From the NCBI GenBank assembly GCA_002339125.1, contig DDJQ01000026.1:1-8938 (forward strand): a DNA stretch of 8,938 nucleotides, read 5' to 3'. Within the stretch, counting starts at the first letter, position 1. Every line of letters starts with the position of its first letter. The stretch is from Alteromonadaceae bacterium UBA2620 (GTDB lineage: Bacteria; Pseudomonadota; Gammaproteobacteria; Enterobacterales; Alteromonadaceae). Shown here one piece after another: positions 1 to 6,952 of this stretch. The notes under the pieces are model-generated. The model made no database searches, had not been told where the DNA came from, and saw nothing but the letters and a program-made list of their open reading frames with translations. The position numbers and the translations under genes are program-made.

Positions 1-102
1 ACGGTAACTGATCTTCACCCGCCGGTTCCGCATACGAAGGCCCGATCGGTGTAATACATCGTCAATCAATCGGTTAGCTAGCAAAAACTAAGTCGAACAA
101 CA

Positions 103-132
103 TTGTTAATTGTGAGCAAAATATTAGATAAT
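103..132 (+). promoter_or_regulatory. Candidate sigma70 promoter of the rsx operon
   Basis: A -35-like TTGTTA (103-108, 4 of 6 consensus bases) and a -10-like GATAAT (127-132, 5 of 6) are separated by 18 bases. Transcription would start near 139-141, leaving a leader of about 80 bases before rsxA. It is the best promoter-like pair seen in the 219 bases upstream of the operon. It is a pattern match only. The rest of 1-219 shows no recognisable gene; a + strand frame open from base 1 ends at a TAA at 52-54 and could be the tail of an upstream gene, but its 17 residues are not recognisable. Confidence 0.5.
104..113 (+). promoter_or_regulatory. ArcA-like core sequence overlapping the -35 element
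   Basis: TGTTAATTGT matches the older ArcA core consensus (A/T)GTTAATTA(A/T) at 9 of 10 positions and overlaps the putative -35 element, a position where binding would repress. Redox control by ArcA would fit an NADH-linked electron transport operon. Single short AT-rich matches are common by chance, no second direct repeat was seen at 11-base spacing, and no arcA is in the window, so this is only a lead. Confidence 0.2.
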
Positions 133-149
133 ACGGAGCTAATATTTAC

Positions 150-179
150 GGCCTGTCCGGCAACTTAGTCAAACAGGCC
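150..179 (+). other. Inverted repeat in the rsxA leader
   Basis: GGCCTGT (150-156) and ACAGGCC (173-179) form a perfect 7-bp stem with a 16-base loop. No T-tract follows, so it does not look like an intrinsic terminator for an upstream gene. It lies just downstream of the inferred transcription start and about 40 bases before the rsxA ATG, so it could be a leader RNA structure or a dyad operator. Function unknown. Confidence 0.35.
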
Positions 180-219
180 CTGATGGCAAAATTCTGAATA
201 ACGGCGTAAGCAAAACCTG

Positions 220-801
220 ATGACCGAATTTCTACTGTTACTGATCAGTACAGTCCTGGTAAATAACTTTGTTCTGGTGAAGTTTCTCGGACTCTGCCCG
301 TTTATGGGTGTGTCCAGTAAGCTCGAAACCGCCATAGGCATGTCAATGGCTACCACCTTCGTGCTAACGCTGGCATCGGTGTGCAGCTACCTGGTTGAAA
401 CCTACTTGCTGCAGCCTTTGGGTATCAGTTTCTTGCGCACACTAAGCTTTATTCTGGTCATTGCCGTAGTGGTTCAGTTTACCGAAATGGTCGTTCACAA
501 AACCAGCCCTACGCTGTACCGGTTACTGGGCATTTTCCTGCCCCTGATTACCACCAATTGTGCAGTACTTGGGGTGGCTCTGCTCAATCTCACCGAACAG
601 CATAATCTGGTAGAAAGTATTGTTTATGGTTTCGGCGCCGCGGTGGGGTTTTCACTGGCCATGATTTTGTTCGCCGCTATGCGCGAAAGGCTGGCCGCAG
701 CCGACGTTCCTACGCCATTTAAAGGCGCATCTATCGCTATGATAACGGCCGGATTAATGTCACTGGCCTTTATGGGCTTTAGCGGACTGGTTAAGTTGTA
801 A
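220..801 (+). CDS. rsxA: Rsx/Rnf electron transport complex subunit A (membrane protein)
   Basis: Integral inner-membrane subunit of the Rsx/Rnf complex, which couples electron transfer between NADH and ferredoxin-type carriers to ion movement, and in E. coli helps reduce SoxR. The 193 residues equal the usual family length and follow E. coli RsxA closely from the first residue (MTEFLLLL..., then VLVNNFVLVKFLGLCPFMG), which fixes the ATG at 220 although no good Shine-Dalgarno sequence precedes it. About six hydrophobic segments are visible. Cys26 (LGLCP) and Cys114 (TTNCAV) are the conserved pair that, with the matching pair in RsxE, holds a membrane-embedded [2Fe-2S] cluster in Rnf structures. 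It is homologous to RsxE and to NqrD/NqrE. First gene of the operon; its TAA overlaps the rsxB ATG by one base (TAATG). Confidence 0.97.
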   Translation: MTEFLLLLISTVLVNNFVLVKFLGLCPFMGVSSKLETAIGMSMATTFVLTLASVCSYLVETYLLQPLGISFLRTLSFILVIAVVVQFTEMVVHKTSPTLYRLLGIFLPLITTNCAVLGVALLNLTEQHNLVESIVYGFGAAVGFSLAMILFAAMRERLAAADVPTPFKGASIAMITAGLMSLAFMGFSGLVKL

Positions 802-1367
802 TGTTATTATCTTCATTAATTGCGCTGGGTCTACTGGCGCTGGCATTCGGGCTGGCTCTGGGTTATGCAGCAGTTCGCTTTAAAGTGGAAGGCGACCCGT
901 TGGTTGACCAGGTTGATGCTATTCTTCCGCAGACCCAGTGTGGTCAGTGTGGCTACCCGGGCTGTCGTCCCTATGCAGAAGCCATCGCCAATGGCGATGA
1001 CATCAACAAGTGCCCACCGGGCGGCGAATCCACCATTAAAGAGCTGGCTGAGCTGATGGGCGTGGAAGCCAAACCACTGGATGCCGCGCACGGTGAAGAT
1101 GCCGCGCCTAAAGTTGCCTACATCCGGGAAGACGAATGTATCGGCTGTACCAAGTGTATTCAGGCTTGCCCTGTAGATGCCATCGTTGGCGCAGCTAAAC
1201 AAATGCACACGGTCATTACCGATGCCTGCACGGGCTGCGATCTCTGCGTGGAGCCCTGCCCGGTAGATTGTATAGATATGGTCACGGTGGACCCCACTAC
1301 CGCCTCCTGGCAGTGGGATTTTAATCAAACACCCCGTGGCGACATTCCGGTTAAAGTGATTTCCTGA
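801..1367 (+). CDS. rsxB: Rsx/Rnf complex subunit B, multi-cluster iron-sulfur protein
   Basis: Ferredoxin-like electron carrier of the complex on the cytoplasmic face. Its 188 residues are close to the 192 of E. coli RsxB. A hydrophobic N-terminal helix (about 2-25) anchors it. The 4Fe-4S domain follows with Cys47, Cys50, Cys55 and Cys71 (QCGQCGYPGC...KCPPGG). Two bacterial ferredoxin motifs come next: Cys113/116/119/123 (CIGCTKCIQACP) and Cys143/146/149/153 (CTGCDLCVEPCP). All cluster ligands are intact. The ATG overlaps the rsxA stop, with no separate ribosome binding site evident, so translation is probably coupled to rsxA. An overlapping reverse-strand open frame of 212 codons at 831-1469 is a shadow. 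Confidence 0.97.
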   Translation: MLLSSLIALGLLALAFGLALGYAAVRFKVEGDPLVDQVDAILPQTQCGQCGYPGCRPYAEAIANGDDINKCPPGGESTIKELAELMGVEAKPLDAAHGEDAAPKVAYIREDECIGCTKCIQACPVDAIVGAAKQMHTVITDACTGCDLCVEPCPVDCIDMVTVDPTTASWQWDFNQTPRGDIPVKVIS

Positions 1368-1368
1368 T

Positions 1369-3732
1369 ATGCCGTATGATTTTGAGCAGATAGTCGAGCG
1401 CATCGACCAGCAAAAGTTCTGGACCTTCCCCGGTGGTGTACACCCGGACGGGCGTAAGCACCTGTCCAATCAAACAGCAATCAACATCTTGCCACTCCCC
1501 AAACAGCTGGTTATCCCGGTAAAACAACATATTGGCACCGCTGGCGCTTGCCTGGTGTCGGTTGGCGATAAAGTCTTAAAAGGGCAAACGCTAACCAGCA
1601 GCCCGCATCCTTTTTCAGTGCCGGTACATGCGCCAACTTCGGGATTGGTCACGGCAATTGAAGAACGCACCACGGCTCATCCCAGTGGTCTGCCAGAGCT
1701 CTGTGTAGTTATCGAGGCGGATGGCAATGATACCTGGACAGAACTCAAACCTATCGCTGATTACCAGCAACAGACCAAATCATCGCTGATCAGCGCTATT
1801 TGCGAGGCCGGTATCGCCGGCATGGGCGGCGCGGGCTTTCCTACTCATATTAAATCCACCCCGCGCAAAAAAGTTGAGTTTCTGGTTATTAACGGGGTGG
1901 AATGCGAACCGTATATTACCGCCGACGACCGGTTAATGCGTGAGTTTGCCTGGCAAATACGCCAGGGAATCGACATTCTGAGTCACCTGATTGAGCCGAA
2001 GGTGGTGATCATCGCCATTGAGGACAATAAGCCTGAAGCTTTCAAAGCCATGCAGCAGGTGTGTACCGATACGCCGGCAATTCGCGTTGTGCAAATCCCC
2101 ACAAAATACCCGGCCGGCGGCGAGAAACAACTTATTCAGGTGTTAACCGGGCGCGAAGTGCCAAGAACTGGCCTGCCGGCAGACATTGGTGTGATGATGT
2201 TTAACGTGGGCACCTGCTACGCCATCGCCGATGCCATTTTACACGGTAAGCCATTAATACAACGAGTGGTTACCGTAACCGGTGAGGCCGTGCAGAAACC
2301 ACAGAACGTATGGGCACTTATTGGTACTCCCATAGAGCACCTGCTCAGTCAGGCGCAGTATCAGCTAAAGAAACAAAAAGCGCCCACGGTGATCATGGGC
2401 GGCCCGATGATGGGCTTTACACTGCCCACCGTTGAGGTACCGGTAGTAAAAATCACCAACTGCCTGCTGGTCCCCGCTAAGAAAGAACTAAACCTTAGTC
2501 AACGGGAGCTGGCATGTATTCGCTGTAGTGCCTGTGCCGACGCCTGCCCGGTAAGCCTGCTGCCACAACAAATGTACTGGCACAGTAAGGCTCTGGAGCT
2601 TGATAAAGCTGAAGAATACAACCTGTTTGACTGCATCGAGTGCGGCGCCTGTGCTTATGTTTGTCCCAGTGAAATTCCGCTGGTGCATTATTATCGTAAG
2701 GCAAAGGCGCAAATCAGAATACAGCGCGACGATAAAGACAAAGCAGAAAAATCCAAACAGCGTTTTGAAGCCCGCAAGGCCCGCCTTGAAAAAGAAAAGC
2801 AGGAACGAGAAGCCAAGCATACAAAAGCTGCCGCTGCTCGTAAGCAGGCCACGCAACCGGCCATTGGCGAAGACAGCGGAGCAAAAGATAAAGTAGCCGC
2901 AGCACTGGCCAGAGCAAAAGCTAAAAAAGCCCAGCAAGCCGAAGCTCTGGTAGCTGATTCACAAGGTAGTGCTGAAGACGACCGCAAGGCAAAAGTTGCA
3001 GCTGCCGTGGCCAGAGCGAAAGCCAAAAAAGCCGCTCAGCAAACAGAGCCGGACGACACTGCAAACGCAACTGACTCAGCACCTGCACAAAGCGCTGAAG
3101 ACGCACGAAAAGCCAAAGTAGCCGCTGCGGTTGCCAGAGCAAAAGCAAAGAAAGAAGCAGCGTCAGACGCGCCAACAGAAAGCCCGGCCGAGACAGGCGA
3201 TGACAGCGATAGCCGGGAAGCTCAGCGCAAAGCTAAAATTGCTGCTGCGGTTGCCAAAGCAAAAGCTAAAAAACAAGCGGCGGAGCAAGCCGGGGGCGAG
3301 CCGCAGAATCCAGAACATGCACCAGCAGAGTCCGCGGAGGAAGATGACTCGCCGGAAGCTCAGCGCAAAGCTAAAATCGCCGCTGCTGTCGCCAAAGCAA
3401 AAGCTAAGAAACAAGCGGCTGAGCAAGCCGGGAGCGAGCCACAGGTATCCGAACACGAACCGGCAGAGCCCGCGCAGGAAGATGACTCGCCGGAAGCCCA
3501 GCGTAAAGCTAAAATCGCCGCCGCTGTCGCCAAAGCAAAAGCTAAGAAACAAGCGGCTGAGCAAGCTGAGAGCGAGCTTCAGGAAACCGAACATATACCG
3601 GCAGAGCCAGCGCAGGAAGAAGACTCACCGGAAGCGCAGCGTAAAGCTAAAGTTGCTGCAGCCGTCGCCAAAGCAAAAGCTAAAAAAGCGCAGCGAGAAG
3701 CCCAGCAAAGCGGTTCAGAGGATAACGAATAA
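1369..3732 (+). CDS. rsxC: Rsx/Rnf complex subunit C, NADH- and FMN-binding iron-sulfur subunit with repeat tail
   Basis: Peripheral cytoplasmic subunit that accepts electrons from NADH. The 787 residues compare with about 740 in E. coli; the excess is in the C-terminal tail. The N-terminal RnfC domain contains VKQHIG (51-56) and VHAPTSG (86-92). The nucleotide/flavin-binding region, homologous to the complex I 51-kDa/NuoF subunit, includes GMGGAGFPT (151-159) and ECEPYITADDRLM (178-190). Two [4Fe-4S] motifs follow: Cys383/386/389/393 (CIRCSACADACP) and Cys422/425/428/432 (CIECGACAYVCP). From about residue 445 the protein is a charged, presumably helical Ala/Lys/Glu-rich tail. It holds seven copies of a 16-residue motif (RKAKxAAAVAxAKAKK), the last four at exact 46-residue spacing. 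The start is one base after the rsxB stop. Similar repeats are known in E. coli RsxC; their role is unclear. Confidence 0.96.
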   Translation: MPYDFEQIVERIDQQKFWTFPGGVHPDGRKHLSNQTAINILPLPKQLVIPVKQHIGTAGACLVSVGDKVLKGQTLTSSPHPFSVPVHAPTSGLVTAIEERTTAHPSGLPELCVVIEADGNDTWTELKPIADYQQQTKSSLISAICEAGIAGMGGAGFPTHIKSTPRKKVEFLVINGVECEPYITADDRLMREFAWQIRQGIDILSHLIEPKVVIIAIEDNKPEAFKAMQQVCTDTPAIRVVQIPTKYPAGGEKQLIQVLTGREVPRTGLPADIGVMMFNVGTCYAIADAILHGKPLIQRVVTVTGEAVQKPQNVWALIGTPIEHLLSQAQYQLKKQKAPTVIMGGPMMGFTLPTVEVPVVKITNCLLVPAKKELNLSQRELACIRCSACADACPVSLLPQQMYWHSKALELDKAEEYNLFDCIECGACAYVCPSEIPLVHYYRKAKAQIRIQRDDKDKAEKSKQRFEARKARLEKEKQEREAKHTKAAAARKQATQPAIGEDSGAKDKVAAALARAKAKKAQQAEALVADSQGSAEDDRKAKVAAAVARAKAKKAAQQTEPDDTANATDSAPAQSAEDARKAKVAAAVARAKAKKEAASDAPTESPAETGDDSDSREAQRKAKIAAAVAKAKAKKQAAEQAGGEPQNPEHAPAESAEEDDSPEAQRKAKIAAAVAKAKAKKQAAEQAGSEPQVSEHEPAEPAQEDDSPEAQRKAKIAAAVAKAKAKKQAAEQAESELQETEHIPAEPAQEEDSPEAQRKAKVAAAVAKAKAKKAQREAQQSGSEDNE
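2881..3687 (+). repeat. Ala/Lys-rich repeats in the rsxC tail, with near-identical 138-bp tandem units
   Basis: Seven copies of a 16-residue Ala/Lys motif begin at residues 505, 539, 580, 620, 666, 712 and 758 of RsxC. The last four are 46 residues apart, giving 138-bp direct repeats at 3211-3348, 3349-3486 and 3487-3624 plus a partial unit at 3625-3708. Counted by hand, units 2 and 3 differ at 14 of 138 bases and share a perfect 44-base run (3385-3428 and 3523-3566). Each unit joins the basic motif to an acidic Glu/Asp/Pro linker. The high DNA identity implies recent duplication or gene conversion within the gene, and the copy number may vary between strains. Confidence 0.9.
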
Positions 3733-3734
3733 TC

Positions 3735-4826
3735 ATGAAATTAGTACTATCGAGCTCACCTCACCAGCATGTGCGACGCCGTACCGATCAGGTTATGCGA
3801 CTGGTCATCTACGCCATGGTGCCCGGTGTTATAGCCCAGCTGTACTTTTTTGGCTGGGGCGTGCTGGTACAGATGCTTATTGCTCTGGTTACGGCACTGG
3901 TTTCAGAAAGCGCGATTGTGGCCTTACGAAAACGTCAGATTGGTCAGGCACTACAGGATTACAGTGCCGTGGTAACCGCCCTGCTGTTAGCGGTTAGTTT
4001 GCCGCCACTGTTACCATGGTGGATGACTGTTATTGGGACGTTCTTTGCCATTGCTGTCGTCAAGCAACTGTATGGCGGTCTTGGGTTTAACCTGTTTAAT
4101 CCGGCCATGGCAGCCTATGTGATGCTGCTGATCTCTTTTCCGGCTGCAATGAGCAGTTGGTTGCCCCCCGGCGAACTAGCCGCTCACGCCGTTACTTTCG
4201 GCGATGTTGTCAGCGTGATTTTTACCGGGTTTAGCCAAAGCGGGTATGATATTAATCAGCTCAGAGCTGGTATTGACGGCGTTACCATGGCAACCCCACT
4301 GGACTATGTTAAAACGCAAGTGAGCCAGGGTTACACTTATTCCGAAGCCATTAATCATCAGCAATTTACCGACAGCTTGTGGTCGTCCGCCAGTCTGGGG
4401 TGGAGCGCCGTGGCACTGGCCTATACACTGGGTGGTCTGGTGTTAATTCAACAGCGGATCATCAGTTGGCATATCCCCGCTTCGCTTATCGCAGGCGTTG
4501 CCGTTACCGCCACATTTTTATCTATGATTAATGGTGATGTTTATGGCTCGGCATTGTTTCACTGTGTTAACGGGGCAGTATTGTTCGGCGCATTTTTCAT
4601 TGCCACCGACCCGGTATCAGCATCCACTACGCCACGCGGTCGGCTTATTTTTGGCGCCGCTATCGGCTTTTGGACAGTCATTATCCGCACCTTTGGTGGT
4701 TACCCCGACGCCATCGCGTTTAGTGTAGTGATCATGAATATGGCGTTACCGCTAATTGACTATTACACGCAGCCCAAGGTTTATGGCCAGCAGCGACCGG
4801 TTAAGCAAACACAAGGAGAGCCCTGA
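3735..4826 (+). CDS. rsxD: Rsx/Rnf complex subunit D, flavin-bearing membrane protein
   Basis: Polytopic inner-membrane subunit of the Rsx/Rnf complex, homologous to NqrB, thought to take part in the ion-translocating electron path. The 363 residues compare with 352 in E. coli, and identity by eye is high throughout: MVPGVIAQLYFFGWG (28-42), KQLYGGLG (110-117), FNPAM (121-125), SWLPP (141-145), GAFFIATDPVSASTT (285-299), GGYPD (321-325). About nine or ten hydrophobic segments are present. Thr187 in DGVTMATPLD is the position that carries FMN by a phosphoester bond in characterised RnfD, so the flavin site is intact. The ATG lies two bases after the rsxC stop, with a weak AGAGG at 3717-3721, 13 bases upstream. 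The tail after residue 350 (GQQRPVKQTQGEP) is somewhat longer than in E. coli. Confidence 0.96.
   Translation: MKLVLSSSPHQHVRRRTDQVMRLVIYAMVPGVIAQLYFFGWGVLVQMLIALVTALVSESAIVALRKRQIGQALQDYSAVVTALLLAVSLPPLLPWWMTVIGTFFAIAVVKQLYGGLGFNLFNPAMAAYVMLLISFPAAMSSWLPPGELAAHAVTFGDVVSVIFTGFSQSGYDINQLRAGIDGVTMATPLDYVKTQVSQGYTYSEAINHQQFTDSLWSSASLGWSAVALAYTLGGLVLIQQRIISWHIPASLIAGVAVTATFLSMINGDVYGSALFHCVNGAVLFGAFFIATDPVSASTTPRGRLIFGAAIGFWTVIIRTFGGYPDAIAFSVVIMNMALPLIDYYTQPKVYGQQRPVKQTQGEP
4813..4818 (+). promoter_or_regulatory. Ribosome binding site of rsxG
   Basis: AAGGAG lies seven bases before the rsxG ATG at 4826, inside the last codons of rsxD. Together with the TGATG stop/start overlap it supports this start and direct translational coupling. 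It is one of the two strong Shine-Dalgarno sequences in the operon. Confidence 0.7.
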
Positions 4827-5476
4827 TGCCGTTAAACAGCATTACCAAAAACGGCCTTATTCTTACCGGGTTTGCCTTGGTCACCACTGGCCTGATTGCC
4901 ATTACCTTCGACGGAACCAAACAGCGTATTGATGAACAGCGGGCTAAAAAGAAGCTGGCAACCCTAAATGAGGTTATTCCTCCAGCACTGTATGATAATC
5001 AGCTTTACCTCGACTGTATTACTATTGATGCCAGCGCCCTGGGTGATGAGCCCAAATCAATCTACCGCGCACGCCAAAACGGAAACGACGCGGCCCTGGC
5101 GGTGGAATTTACCGCACCTGATGGCTACAGCGGCGATATTGACCTGATAGCCGGCGTTGCTGTAAACGGTGAAGTGCTGGGTGTGAGAGTATTATCACAT
5201 CAGGAAACCCCGGGACTTGGCGATAAAATTGAAATGAGCGTCAGTGACTGGATGCTGTCATTTAATGGTAAATCGTACGATGAAGACCAGGCCAAGCGCT
5301 GGCAGGTAAAAAAAGACGGTGGTCAGTTTGACCAGTTTACCGGCGCCACAATTACCCCCAGGGCTGTGGTTGGCAGTGTAGCGCGCACTCTGGCTTATGT
5401 TGAGGCTAACCAACATCAGCTGTTCAACACGCCGAGCAACTGTCGGGCTGCAGCGCCTACCGGAGGACAGCATTAA
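4826..5476 (+). CDS. rsxG: Rsx/Rnf complex subunit G, periplasm-facing flavoprotein
   Basis: Membrane-anchored subunit, homologous to NqrC, with a covalently attached FMN on the outer face of the inner membrane. The 216 residues match the family (about 206 in E. coli). A single transmembrane helix spans about residues 10-28, followed by a periplasmic FMN-binding domain. The motif FTGATITP (171-178) has Thr175 as the flavin attachment residue. The conserved segment HQETPGLGDKIE (125-136) sits in the same domain. The TGA of rsxD overlaps this ATG (TGATG), and AAGGAG lies at good spacing. The C-terminus after about residue 200 (NTPSNCRAAAPTGGQH) is poorly conserved. Flavin attachment by the maturation enzyme ApbE is expected from family knowledge; no apbE is in this window. 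Confidence 0.96.
   Translation: MPLNSITKNGLILTGFALVTTGLIAITFDGTKQRIDEQRAKKKLATLNEVIPPALYDNQLYLDCITIDASALGDEPKSIYRARQNGNDAALAVEFTAPDGYSGDIDLIAGVAVNGEVLGVRVLSHQETPGLGDKIEMSVSDWMLSFNGKSYDEDQAKRWQVKKDGGQFDQFTGATITPRAVVGSVARTLAYVEANQHQLFNTPSNCRAAAPTGGQH
5462..5467 (+). promoter_or_regulatory. Ribosome binding site that fixes the rsxE start
   Basis: GGAGGA lies ten bases before the ATG at 5478. It supports that ATG over the in-frame upstream ATG at 5397, which would overlap the end of rsxG by 80 bases and add 27 residues absent from the family. Confidence 0.75.
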
Positions 5477-5477
5477 T

Positions 5478-6167
5478 ATGTTTAAGCAGCTCACTATCGA
5501 TGGATTATGGAAAAACAACCCTGCACTGGTACAGCTTCTCGGGCTCTGCCCGCTGCTAGCGGTTACATCAAGCGTTATTAACGGTCTGGGCCTGGGTCTG
5601 GCTACGGCACTGGTGCTGATTGGTTCAAATGCCACCGTGTCGATCATTCGCCACTGGGTTACCCCGGCGATTCGTATTCCGGTATTTGTCATGATCATCG
5701 CCGCCTTCGTGACTATCGTTCAGTTGTTGATGAATGCCTTCACCTACGAGCTTTATCTGGCGCTAGGGATATTTATCCCTCTTATTGTGACGAACTGCGC
5801 CATTATCGGTCGCGCCGAAGCCTTTGCATCGAAGAATCCGTTACCGGTTTCGGCTTTTGATGGCCTGATGATGGGGTTAGGCTTCACGTTTATTCTGGTG
5901 GTGCTCGGCGGGCTAAGGGAATTGCTGGGTAACGGCACCTTGTTAAACGGTGCAGAACGCCTGTTTGGGGCAGGTGCCGAGAGCTGGAAAGTCACTGTTT
6001 TCACCACTGAGCATCCCTTTTTACTGGCCATTTTGCCGCCCGGCGCATTTCTGGGCATGGGCCTGCTGATTGCAGTGAAAAACGTTATCGATAAAAAAAT
6101 GGCAGAAAAAGCCGCTGCCAGTGAAATCAAAACAGTTGTCCGCGCGCGGGTAACTGCAGAGAGTTAG
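5478..6167 (+). CDS. rsxE: Rsx/Rnf electron transport complex subunit E (membrane protein)
   Basis: Integral inner-membrane subunit, the inverted partner of RsxA in the Rsx/Rnf complex. From the ATG at 5478 it has 229 residues (231 in E. coli) and starts MFKQLTIDGLWKNNPALVQL, matching the family; a longer frame opening at 5397 is rejected. About six hydrophobic segments are visible. Cys24 (LGLCPLLAVT) and Cys107 (IVTNCAI) are the conserved pair that shares the membrane [2Fe-2S] cluster with RsxA Cys26 and Cys114. PPGAFLGMGLL (187-197) is also conserved. The gene starts one base after the rsxG stop. The short, charged C-terminus after about residue 205 is variable in the family. It is the last rsx gene, with nth five bases downstream. 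Confidence 0.96.
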   Translation: MFKQLTIDGLWKNNPALVQLLGLCPLLAVTSSVINGLGLGLATALVLIGSNATVSIIRHWVTPAIRIPVFVMIIAAFVTIVQLLMNAFTYELYLALGIFIPLIVTNCAIIGRAEAFASKNPLPVSAFDGLMMGLGFTFILVVLGGLRELLGNGTLLNGAERLFGAGAESWKVTVFTTEHPFLLAILPPGAFLGMGLLIAVKNVIDKKMAEKAAASEIKTVVRARVTAES

Positions 6168-6172
6168 AAGTA

Positions 6173-6805
6173 ATGAATAAAGCCAAACGACTGGAAATTT
6201 TAACCCGTCTTCGTGATGCCAACCCGCACCCGACCACCGAGCTCAATTTTTCCAGCCCGTTTGAGCTGCTGGTTGCGGTAACCTTATCTGCTCAGGCCAC
6301 CGATGTGAGTGTCAATAAAGCGACCGATAAGTTGTTTCCGGTAGCCAATACGCCAGAGGCCATTTATGCACTGGGCGTTGACGGTTTAAAAGAGTACATT
6401 AAAACCATTGGCCTGTTTAATTCCAAGGCGCAAAACGTCCATAAGCTTTGCCAGATCCTGATTGAACAACATAACAGTGAAGTTCCAGAAAGTCGCGAAG
6501 CCCTGGAAGCTCTGCCCGGCGTAGGCAGAAAGACCGCTAATGTGGTGCTTAACACCGCCTTTGGCTGGCCCACTATCGCGGTAGACACCCACATTTACCG
6601 CGTTTCCAATCGCACCAAGTTTGCCATGGGCAAAAACGTCGATAAAGTAGAAGAAAAGCTCCTTAAAGTCGTGCCGAAGGAATTTAAGGTTGACGTTCAC
6701 CACTGGCTGATTCTCCACGGCCGGTATACCTGTCTGGCCAGAAAGCCTCGCTGTGGTTCGTGCATTATTGAAGATTTATGCGAATACAAAGATAAGACTG
6801 AGTAA
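6173..6805 (+). CDS. nth: Endonuclease III, DNA glycosylase/AP lyase
   Basis: Base-excision repair enzyme that removes oxidised pyrimidines such as thymine glycol and cleaves the abasic strand by beta-elimination. The 210 residues align with E. coli Nth (211) without visible gaps. A helix-hairpin-helix motif (LPGVGRKTA, 114-122) contains catalytic Lys120, Asp138 follows in AVDTHIYRV, and the C-terminal [4Fe-4S] cluster ligands are Cys187, Cys194, Cys197 and Cys203. These are the same residue numbers as in E. coli. It begins five bases after rsxE, with only weak purine-rich sequence before the ATG, so it is probably cotranscribed with the rsx genes. The rsx-nth linkage is widespread in gammaproteobacteria. 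It joins a redox complex to an Fe-S repair enzyme for oxidative base damage, but no direct functional tie is shown here. Confidence 0.98.
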   Translation: MNKAKRLEILTRLRDANPHPTTELNFSSPFELLVAVTLSAQATDVSVNKATDKLFPVANTPEAIYALGVDGLKEYIKTIGLFNSKAQNVHKLCQILIEQHNSEVPESREALEALPGVGRKTANVVLNTAFGWPTIAVDTHIYRVSNRTKFAMGKNVDKVEEKLLKVVPKEFKVDVHHWLILHGRYTCLARKPRCGSCIIEDLCEYKDKTE

Positions 6806-6897
6806 CATTCATGCAGTGATAAGCCTTATCGAAGCTAGAATTTGAGCTGGGGCGCTGCTGTTAATGAACAAAGTCAGCCTTTAACGTGATACAAGAA

Positions 6898-6929
6898 ATA
6901 TTGGGGGTAATTCTGTACTCCCCCAATAT
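6898..6929. terminator. Hairpin between convergent genes, probable bidirectional terminator
   Basis: ATATTGGGGG (6898-6907) and CCCCCAATAT (6920-6929) form a perfect 10-bp stem with a 12-base loop. It sits 92 bases after the nth stop and 23 bases beyond the receptor stop, between convergent genes. On the - strand the stem is followed by TTCTTGT, a fair T-rich tail; on the + strand the following sequence (CTGCGCTTTAATTTC) is only weakly T-rich. It is therefore a better terminator for the receptor gene than for the rsx-nth operon. The rest of 6806-6952 holds only a small palindrome (GATAAGCCTTATC, 6818-6830) and no gene. Confidence 0.65.
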
Positions 6930-6952
6930 CTGCGCTTTAATTTCAAGACCGC

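Noticed and set aside
1..54. Possible end of an upstream gene (frame open from base 1 to a TAA at 52-54)
   Set aside because: Only 17 residues, not recognisable, and other frames on both strands are equally plausible, so no gene is called.
183..197. Mini-frame ATG GCA AAA TTC TGA in the rsxA leader as a leader peptide
   Set aside because: Four codons with no clear ribosome binding site and no regulatory codon run; expected by chance.
831..1469. A 212-codon reverse-strand open frame opposite rsxB
   Set aside because: Shadow of a well-conserved iron-sulfur gene; no family resemblance in its translation.
2920..3690. A-tracts (AAAAAA) in the rsxC repeats as possible programmed frameshift sites
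   Set aside because: They are ordinary Lys-Lys codons in the motif, not set in the A-AAA-AAG reading phase, and I see no stimulating structure or meaningful alternative product.
3131..3997. A 288-codon open frame on the + strand, offset by one from rsxC and running into rsxD
   Set aside because: It is a by-product of the repetitive, stop-poor Ala/Lys DNA; its product is low-complexity and basic, it overlaps two well-supported genes, and long reverse-strand frames (e.g. 3163-3594) arise from the same repeats.
5397..5477. A longer rsxE starting at the ATG at 5397
   Set aside because: It would overlap rsxG by 80 bases and add 27 residues not found in the family; GGAGGA and the family-type start support 5478.
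6818..6830. Short palindrome GATAAGCCTTATC after nth as the nth terminator
   Set aside because: Only about 5 bp of stem with a 3-base loop and no T-tract; the hairpin at 6898-6929 is far stronger.
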